From: Scylla paramamosain
Lineage: Eukaryota; Arthropoda; Malacostraca; Decapoda; Portunidae
Assembly (NCBI RefSeq): GCF_035594125.1
Contig: NC_087168.1
Location: forward strand, 7,168,058 to 7,232,057
Length of the DNA: 64,000 nucleotides
Direction: 5' to 3'
Position 1 is the first letter of the stretch, and each line of letters starts with the position of its first letter. The position numbers were made by a program, and so were the translations under genes. Positions 57,301 to 64,000 of the stretch are shown here, in pieces. The notes under the pieces were generated by a model that did no database searches, was not told the DNA's origin, and worked only from the letters and a program-made list of their open reading frames with translations.

Positions 57301-58545
57301 TACCAAAACGCTGAATGCATGCAAAACAACCTTTATGGAGAAACAGAATAACATTACCAAAAACATGTATTTTGAGTGTTTTTGATCATGTTACCTATAA
57401 AATCGCTTAAATACATGCAAAGAACTCTATGTTTGTGAAACGAAAGGACATTACGAAAATCGTGTATTATGAGTATTTTTAAGTTCCTTAAGTACCAAAA
57501 ATCTAAAACCCACAAATAAAACTCTTTATAAAGAAAAAAAAAGAAAAAAAAATAGATTTTTTTTATTCATCTTCATAGGTACCGAGATGCCAAAATTCTG
57601 AGAAAATTCAGGGAAATTATGTGAAAAAAAAACATAAAAAAAATCATTTTAGCTTTTTCCGGAGTTATGTACGAAATCCGGAAGTGCAAGCAAAGCCACC
57701 TATATGGGGAAATTACACGACTTTACAAGAAACGTGTCTTTGGGTGTTTTCAGCAATTTCAACAATATTACTGAAAACGTGTCTTTTCAGTTTTAGCGTA
57801 GAACGTTAAAACGGATGCAAACCAACCAATATGAAGAAATAGAATAACATTACAAAAAAGTTGAGTGTTTTTGAGCTTGTTACTTACAAAAAACGCAAAA
57901 ATGAATGCAAAGCAGTCTATATGGGGGAACAAAAGGATATTACAAGAAAACTGTATAAGGAATGTTTTAATAGTTTTTAAGAACCATAAGGCAAAAGACG
58001 CAAAAACTCGTATATATGGAGAAGTTTCTTAGATACCAAAATGCTGAAACTCATGAATAATACTCTTAATTGAGAAACAGAACAATCTTAGGAAATGAGT
58101 GTATTTTGAGTGTTTTTTTTTTTTTCACATTCTTAGTGGTCCAACCCCAAATTACATGCGAAACTGTGGAAAAAAAAAATGAAATTACAAGAAAAGTGTC
58201 TTTTTAGTGTTTTTCAGCGTGTTAGGCAATAAAGCACTAAAAAGCAGGGCAATCACATTACATGGGAATATATCCAACTTTTACCAAGAACTTGCCTTTA
58301 AGTTTTTTTGAGCTCCTTACATACCAAAACGCTAAAACCCATGCAAAACACCCTTTATGGAAAAACAGAATAACATTATCAAAAACATGTATTTTGAGTG
58401 TTTTTGAGCTTGTTACCAATAAAAACGCTTAAATACATGCAAAGATCCCTATGTTTGGGAATGAAAGGACATTACGAAGAATGTGTATTATGAGTGTTTA
58501 TAAGTTCCTTAAGTACCAAAAAGCTAAAACCCACAAATAACACTC

Positions 58546-58625
58546 TTTATATTGGGAAACAAAAGGATATTACAAGAAAACTGTATAAGGAATGTTTTAA
58601 TAGTTTTTTTAAGAACCATAAGGCA
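58546..58625 (+). repeat. Array terminus: subunit D fused to the end of subunit I
   Basis: ACACTCTTTATA of subunit D runs into TTGGGAAACAAAAGGATATT, then GAATGTTTTAATAG and AAGAACCATAAGGCA, the I/J sequence of the preceding unit (57925-57992). E-H are absent. The LINE 5' end follows immediately. The rearrangement and the insertion together mark the right edge of the HOR core. Confidence 0.8.
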
Positions 58626-58975
58626 GTAGACACCTGCCGAAACGATAATTACTCTCAGTGAGGTCTAAACCACTGTTCAGGGGGTGCTGTGAACTTATCA
58701 TTAAACCCAGCTGTGACCTCACAGAAGGTTTCCCTTTGTGTCTCACAACACAAGGGGGCAGTCACAGCCTGCCCTCTAAAGACAACTCTCTTCCTCCACA
58801 CAAAACTACAAGCACCTAATAACACACACACCCTTCACTCAAAAATTTTAAAATCATGGCGACTCCCCTACACCAGCCTCGGAGTCCCCATCTGGGGAGG
58901 GGACCATAAATGTTCCCCAGGTCGGACTGCCTTTCAGGTGACGGCCTGAAGAGTGTCTTGACACCCCCCTCAACT
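58626..58975 (+). other. Putative 5' UTR of the LINE
   Basis: A stretch of ~350 bp with a C-rich, non-satellite composition lying upstream of the endonuclease. An 86-codon open frame (58689-58949) is present but has no recognisable domain and overlaps no known LINE ORF1 feature such as CCHC zinc knuckles, so it is treated as UTR. The unit ends with GGCCTGAAGAGTGTCTTGAC just before the endonuclease frame opens. Confidence 0.6.
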
Positions 58976-59760
58976 TTTTCTTCATTAACTTCTGCAACAT
59001 TCGCGGTCTAAGATCTAATTTTCAATCTGTAGAACACCACCTCTCCTCTTCTAAACCTCATCTTCTTTTATTCACTGAAACTCAGGTGTGGAGGCAACTG
59101 ACAGTAGCCCCTTTTCTGTTCCCTCCTACTTTCTCTATCCTCATTTTCGATCCAAAGCCTGGATGCTGCGTTTATGTGCGCAATAACTTAACCTGCTCTC
59201 GTGCCCACGCTCTTGAATCTTCCGAGTTTTCCTACATCTGGCTACGACTACAGAGTCATTCTCATACTAAATTTATCTGTGCTGTATACCTCTCCCCTAA
59301 CTCCTCTGACTATAAGAAATTCTTTGACTACTTAACTTCCAAAGTGGAGCACATTCTGACCATCTTCCCTTTTGCAGAGATCTCCATTCTTGGAGACTTC
59401 AATGTTCACCACCAGCTTTGGCTTTCCTCTCCCTTCACTGACCATCCTGGTGAACTAGCCTACAACTTTGCTATCCTCCATGACCTAGAGTAATTGGTGC
59501 AACACCCTACTCGTATTCCTGACCAGGAAATCTTGGAGATACGCCCAACATTCTTGACCTTTTCCTGACCTCTAATCCTTCTGCTTATGCTGTCATCCTT
59601 TCTTCTCCGTTGGGCTCCTCCGATCACAATCTCATATCTTTATCTTGTCCTATCACTCCAATCCCTCCTCAGGATCCCCCTAAGCAGAAAGATTACCTCT
59701 GGCGTTTTGCCTCTGCTAGTTTGGGGGACCCTGAGGAAGTATTTTGCTGATTTTCCTTGG
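58976..59760 (+). pseudogene. LINE endonuclease (APE-type) domain, broken
   Basis: The reading frame opens with FFINFCNIRGLR, whose Asn (58996) fits the first catalytic motif. TETQ at 59074-59085 carries the catalytic Glu, GDFNVHH lies at 59392-59412, and SDHN at 59619-59630 carries the terminal catalytic Asp-His pair. The first three motifs share a frame, which ends at a TAA at 59491. A frameshift near 59520 moves the rest, from DTPNILDLF to SDHN, into a different frame, which ends in a stop near 59750. All key residues of an exonuclease-endonuclease-phosphatase LINE nuclease are therefore recognisable, but the protein is dead. Confidence 0.85.
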
Positions 59761-60502
59761 GGCGGCTATAACTTCCGTGTCAAGAGACCCGTCTTTGTGT
59801 GCTGAGCGCATAACAGAGGTGATAGTGTCTGGCATGGAGGCGTACATTCCTCACTCTTTTCTCGTCCTAAACCTTCTAAACCTTGGTTTAACACAGCTTG
59901 TTCTCGTGCTATACATGATAGAGAGGTGGCCCACAAAAGGTACTTAAGCCTTCCATCACCAGAATCTCATGCACTTTATATTTCTGCCCGGAACCATGCC
60001 AAGTCTGTTCTCCAACTAGCCAAAAACTCCTTCATTAACAGAAAATGTCAAAACCTTTCAAGATCTAACTCCCCTCGTCATTTCTGGCATCTAGCCAAAA
60101 ATATCTCCAATAACTTTGCTTCTTCTTCTTTCCCTCCTCTACTTCAACCAGATGGCACCACTGCTATCACTGGCATTTTTATTTCTAAAGCTGAACTCTT
60201 TGCTCAAACCTTTGCTAAAAACTCTACCTTGGACGATTATGGGCTTGTTCCTCCCTCTCCTCCACCCTCTGACTACTTCATGCCACGGCCTTCAGAATTC
60301 TTCGTAATGATGTTTTCCATGCCCTCGCTGGTCTAAACCCTCGGAAGGCTTATGGACCTGATGAGGTCCCTCCTATTGTTCTCCGAAACTGTGCCTCCGT
60401 GCTTGCACCTTGCCTAGTCAAACTCTTTCAGCTCTGTCTGTCAACATCTACCTTTCCTTCTTGCTGGAAGTTTGCCTACATTCAACCTGTTCCTAAAAAG
60501 GG
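59761..60502 (+). pseudogene. LINE linker and N-terminal RT fragment, broken
   Basis: Downstream of the nuclease, frames at 59744-59947 (AERITEVIVSGMEAYIPHS), 59926-60336 (HKRYLSLPSPESHALYISAR; NSFINRKCQ; FWHLAKNISNN) and ~60300-60502 (ALAGLNPRKAYGPDEVPP, then LFQLCLSTSTFPSCW and IQPVPKKG) succeed one another with frameshifts. AYGPDEVPP and PVPKKG match the first two conserved blocks of non-LTR reverse transcriptases. The palm motifs with catalytic Asp residues are not present on this strand, because the element is interrupted at 60502. Confidence 0.82.
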
Positions 60503-60621
60503 TTTTTTTTTTTTTTTTTTTTTTTTTTATGTAGGAAGGATACTGGCCAAGGGCAACAAAAATCTAATAAAAAAAAAATGCCCACTGATACTTCAGTCCC
60601 TTAAAAGGGTCAAAGCAGTGG
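60503..60621 (-). other. LINE 3' UTR and poly(A) tail
   Basis: From the - strand stop codon at 60622 the 3' UTR runs ~90 bp (TTGTTGCCCTTGGCCAGTAT near 60558-60539) to a 26-base A-tail read as T at 60503-60528. The tail directly joins the broken RT coding sequence of the + strand element, so this is a true insertion-type end, or a rearrangement breakpoint placed exactly at the tail. Confidence 0.85.
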
Positions 60622-61492
60622 TCAAAAATTAGTGGATAAGTGTCTTGAAACCTCCCTCTTGAAGGAATTCAAGTCATAGGAAGGTGGAAATACAGAAGCA
60701 GGCAAGGGAGTTCCAGAGTTTACCAGAGAAAGGGATGAATGATTGAGAATGCTGGTTAACTCTTGCGTTAGAGAGGTGGACAGAATAGGAGTGAGAAGAA
60801 AGAAGAAAGTCTTGTGCAGCGAGGCCATGGAAGGAGGCCCAGGCATTGCTGATTAACGAGATCAGAAGAGCGGTTAGCTGTGAAAATAGCGGTAGAAGAC
60901 AGCTAGAGATGCAACATTGCGGCGGTGAGAGAGAGGCTGAAGACAGTCAGTTAGAGGAGAGGAGTTGATGAGACGAAAAGCTTTTGATTTCCACCCTAAT
61001 ACAGAACAACAATATGAGTGGAACCCCCCCCAGACATGTGTAGGCATACTCCATACATGGACGGACAAGGCCCTTGTACAGAGTTAGCAGCTGGGGGGGT
61101 GAGAAAAACTGGCGGAGACGTCTCAGAACACCTAACTTCATAGAAGCTGTTTTAGCTAGAGATGAGATGTGAAGTTTCCAGTTCAGATTATAAGTAAAGG
61201 ACAGACCGAGGATGTTCAGTGTAGAAGAGGGGGACAGTTGAGTGTCATTGAAGAAGAGGGGATAGTTGTCTGGAAGATTGTGTCGAGTTGATAGATGGAG
61301 GAATTGAGTTTTTGAGGCATTGAACAATACCAAGTTTGCTCTGCCCCAATCAGAAATTTTAGAAAGATCAGAAGTCAGGCGTTCTGTGGCTTCCCTGCGT
61401 GATATGTTTACCTCTGAAGGGTTGGACGTCTATGAAAAGGCATGGAAAAGGGTGCAGGGTGGTATCATCAGCATAGGAGTGGATAGGACAAG
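60622..61492 (-). pseudogene. C-terminal RT fragment with YADD box, broken
   Basis: On the - strand the catalytic YADD box is at 61475-61464, only 17 bases from the gap. A frameshift and stop follow. The frame 61333-60947 then reads [53 protein letters not shown] and RPCMEYAY, the usual post-palm and thumb region. It is continued in another frame (61068-60874) by KSFRLINSSPLTD-like sequence and SHRRNVASL, and in a third (60846-60622) by PASVFPPSYDLNSFKREVSR ending at a TGA at 60622. At least three frame changes show it is non-functional. Confidence 0.85.
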
Positions 61493-61592
61493 NNNNNNNN
61501 NNNNNNNNNNNNNNNNNNNNNNNNNNNNNNNNNNNNNNNNNNNNNNNNNNNNNNNNNNNNNNNNNNNNNNNNNNNNNNNNNNNNNNNNNNNN
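61493..61592. other. Assembly gap (100 N)
   Basis: Exactly 100 N, the conventional size for a gap of unknown length. The left edge is inside RT coding sequence of the - strand LINE. The right edge begins with TATATATA and then satellite on the - strand. The true distance, order and orientation across the gap are therefore not established. Confidence 0.99.
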
Positions 61593-62433
61593 TATATATA
61601 GTGCTATTTACCTGTTTTAGAGTTTTCGTATCTAAGAAACTCAAAAACACTCATATCAGACGTTTTCTCGTAATGTCGTTTTGTTTTTCCCATATAGGGT
61701 GCTTTGCAGGCATGTTGGCGTTTTGGTACCTAACAATGTAAAAACACTCAAAACACTCATTTCTGTTCTCATTACTGTTCTACTACTCCATATAAAAAAT
61801 GCCAATCAATCGTTCTAACCTTTTGGTACCTAAGGAGTTTAGAAACACTTATAATACACGTTTCTTTGTAATATTGTTTCGTTTTTCATATGGGATATTT
61901 TGCATGCATTTTGGTGTTTACGTAACATGCCTCAAAAACTTGAAGTTACACGTTTTTGGTAATGTTATTCTGCTTCTCCATAAACGATGTTTTGCATGCA
62001 TTTTTAGCGTTTTGGTGCGTAAGAAGCTCAAAAACACCCAAAAGACACGTTTTTGGTAATGTTGCATTTTCACTACATTGGTAATGCATTGGTAATACAT
62101 TCCAATATACGGTGACTTCCATAGATTTTAGCGTTTTGATTCCTAAAATTCTGATTAACACTGAAGGGCATGTTTCTCTGGTTATGTAATTTTTTCCCCA
62201 GTATAAAGTGCTTGGTATGGAATTTAAGATTTGGTACCTAACAATGTTAACAACGCGTTGCTTTGCTAATGTTCTGTTTCTACATATAGAGAGAGCTGCT
62301 ATTCACGCATTTTAACGTTTTGTTTACTAAAAATGTCAATAACACTGTATAATAATACATGTTTTTGGTAATATCGTTTTGTTTTAACACATTATAGGGT
62401 TTTTATTGCATGCGTTTCCACTTTTCTGTGCGT
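61593..62433 (-). repeat. Divergent satellite monomers, - orientation, right flank part 1
   Basis: Monomers of ~95 bp in reverse complement (GCGTTTTGGTACC, AAAACACTCAAAA, TTTGGTAATGTT, TGCATGCATTTTGGCG). They resemble the divergent monomers of 1-9.7 kb, not the 12-mer units. A small repeat at ~62080-62100 (TTGGTAATGCATTGGTAATAC) is a local slippage. No gene is seen. Confidence 0.88.

Positions 62434-64000
<1,567 letters not shown>

Larger units (their letters stand above)
12489..57565. repeat. Periodic A-tract/T-tract at every D/E junction
   Basis: Nearly every unit has, between subunits D and E, an A-rich AAATAAATAAATAAAAAA tract followed by a T-run of 8-20 bases. Examples: 12489-12540, 13801-13857, 16026-16070, 19056-19108, 23305-23362, 27682-27730, 31816-31870, 36160-36217, 40487-40528, 42070-42148, 46010-47057 region, 48113-48155, 52458-52506 and 55349-55395. 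The two halves are complementary and could fold back. Length varies more than any other part of the unit, so it is a slippage hot spot. No tract is present where C-E or D-E was deleted. Confidence 0.8.
12141..58545 (+). repeat. Higher-order satellite array, ~44 copies of a 12-subunit ~1.1 kb unit
   Basis: The subunit-A anchor (GGCAATAAAGCAC or close variant) recurs at 12161, 13471, 14579, 15693, 16812, 17636, 18725, 19839, 20948, 22388, 22979, 24105, 25174, 26276, 27355, 28719, 29289, 30385, 31496, 32513, 33609, 34726, 35841, 36948, 38031, 39142, 40156, 41741, 42883, 43648, 45013, 45568, 46688, 47786, 48920, 49954, 51069, 52140, 53234, 54117, 55022, 56135, 57204 and 58225. Modal spacing is 1.10-1.12 kb. 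Subunits in order: A GGCAATAAAG; B GAGCTCCTTACATACC; C GATCATGTTACC; D AAGTTCCTTAAGTACC; E TACCGAGATGCCAAAATTC; F CGGACTGTTATGTACC; G CAGCATGTTAGGCACC; H TGTTTTACGTAG; I GAGCTTGTTACCTAC; J TTTATAGTT...CACAAGGC; K AGATACCAAAATGCTG; L TTCACATTCTTAGTTACC. In the copy at 34.7-35.8 kb the subunits measure about 102, 95, 97, 112, 87, 102, 96, 90, 98, 64, 82 and 96 bp. No retrotransposon interrupts the array. Confidence 0.93.
42140..58545 (+). repeat. Segmental duplication, copy 2
   Basis: Partner of 26640-40485, ~16.4 kb long. It is longer because it carries an extra unit at about 48.65-49.74 kb and roughly 1.8 kb extra at about 53.2-55.0 kb. It has lost one unit near 45575, where subunit A of one unit is fused to A of the next. 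It ends at 58545, where the match to copy 1 (ending at 40485, ACTCTTTATAGAG) breaks and the array itself is broken by a rearrangement and LINE insertion. Confidence 0.85.
58626..60502 (+). mobile_element. 5' half of a decayed non-LTR retrotransposon (Jockey-like, poly(A)-type)
   Basis: A GC-richer insertion beginning at about 58626 (TAGACACCTGCCGAAACG) with a ~350 bp 5' untranslated region, then an apurinic-type endonuclease, a linker and the start of RT. It stops inside the fingers region right after PVPKKG at 60502, where the poly(T) of the opposite-strand fragment begins. The presence of the 5' UTR suggests that the original insertion was near full length. I recall this family as common in decapod crustaceans, but no search was run. 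The clade name is tentative. Confidence 0.82.
60503..61492 (-). mobile_element. 3' half of a related LINE on the opposite strand
   Basis: Read on the - strand, this is the C-terminal RT portion, the post-RT domain, a ~90-120 bp 3' UTR and a poly(A) tail (the 26-base T-run at 60503-60528 on the + strand). It begins at or beyond the assembly gap, so its 5' part is unknown. Its coding style and position in the element are complementary to the + strand fragment before it: together they lack only the RT region between PKKG and YADD, about 200 residues by comparison with this class. Whether they are two insertions or one rearranged element is not settled by the sequence. Confidence 0.85.

Noticed and set aside
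12141..58545. CRISPR array
   Set aside because: Repeats are contiguous 64-112 bp subunits with no short conserved repeat/unique spacer pattern, and the context is eukaryotic satellite.
58689..58949. 86-codon frame upstream of the LINE endonuclease as ORF1
   Set aside because: No zinc-knuckle, coiled-coil or RRM-like feature is visible and it lies within the probable 5' UTR; kept only as part of the element.
58626..61492. Twin-priming 5' inversion of a single LINE
   Set aside because: Twin priming leaves the poly(A) at the outer end next to target DNA. Here the poly(A) lies at the internal junction with the other fragment, so nesting or inversion of the 3' half fits better.

Overview
This window is eukaryotic, AT-rich, non-genic DNA that is almost entirely satellite repeat, with two clusters of decayed non-LTR retrotransposons and one assembly gap. 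I found no intact host gene, tRNA, rRNA or CRISPR array. The short open frames are by-products of the repeats. The two LINE families resemble elements I associate with decapod crustaceans (crab, shrimp, crayfish). That assignment is recall-based inference, not a database result.

Layout. 1-9775: divergent ~95 bp satellite monomers, mostly + oriented, interrupted by a pure (AT)n tract (3189-3660) and a ~0.5 kb inverted patch (6281-6777). From ~6.8 kb the monomers run in a recognisable five-type order (pentamer, ~0.45 kb). 9776-11826: a 5'-truncated, stop-ridden LINE on the + strand, with RT motifs and a 3' tail of 8-bp repeats as in CR1/L2-type elements. 12.1-58.6 kb: a higher-order repeat (HOR) array of ~44 copies of a ~1.1 kb, 12-subunit unit, with no retrotransposon visible inside. 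Within it are three copies of one inverted block (22.5, 28.8, 45.1 kb), a large segmental duplication (26.6-40.5 kb against 42.1-58.5 kb), and several copies shortened or lengthened by whole subunits. 58626-60502: the 5' half of a second LINE family (+ strand, 5' UTR, endonuclease, start of RT). 60503-61492: the 3' half of an element of the same family on the - strand, its poly(A) tail abutting the first fragment. 61493-61592: 100 N. 61593-64000: satellite again, now on the - strand, with a second TA-rich tract.

The organisation resembles that of human centromeric alpha satellite: an ordered, TE-free HOR core between older, divergent, retrotransposon-bearing monomeric flanks. The repeats show three nested levels (~95 bp, ~1.1 kb, 5-18 kb blocks). 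The 12-mer looks like a duplicated and diverged version of the simpler 5/6-mer still seen in the left flank. Whether this is a centromere, pericentromere or other heterochromatin cannot be decided from sequence alone.
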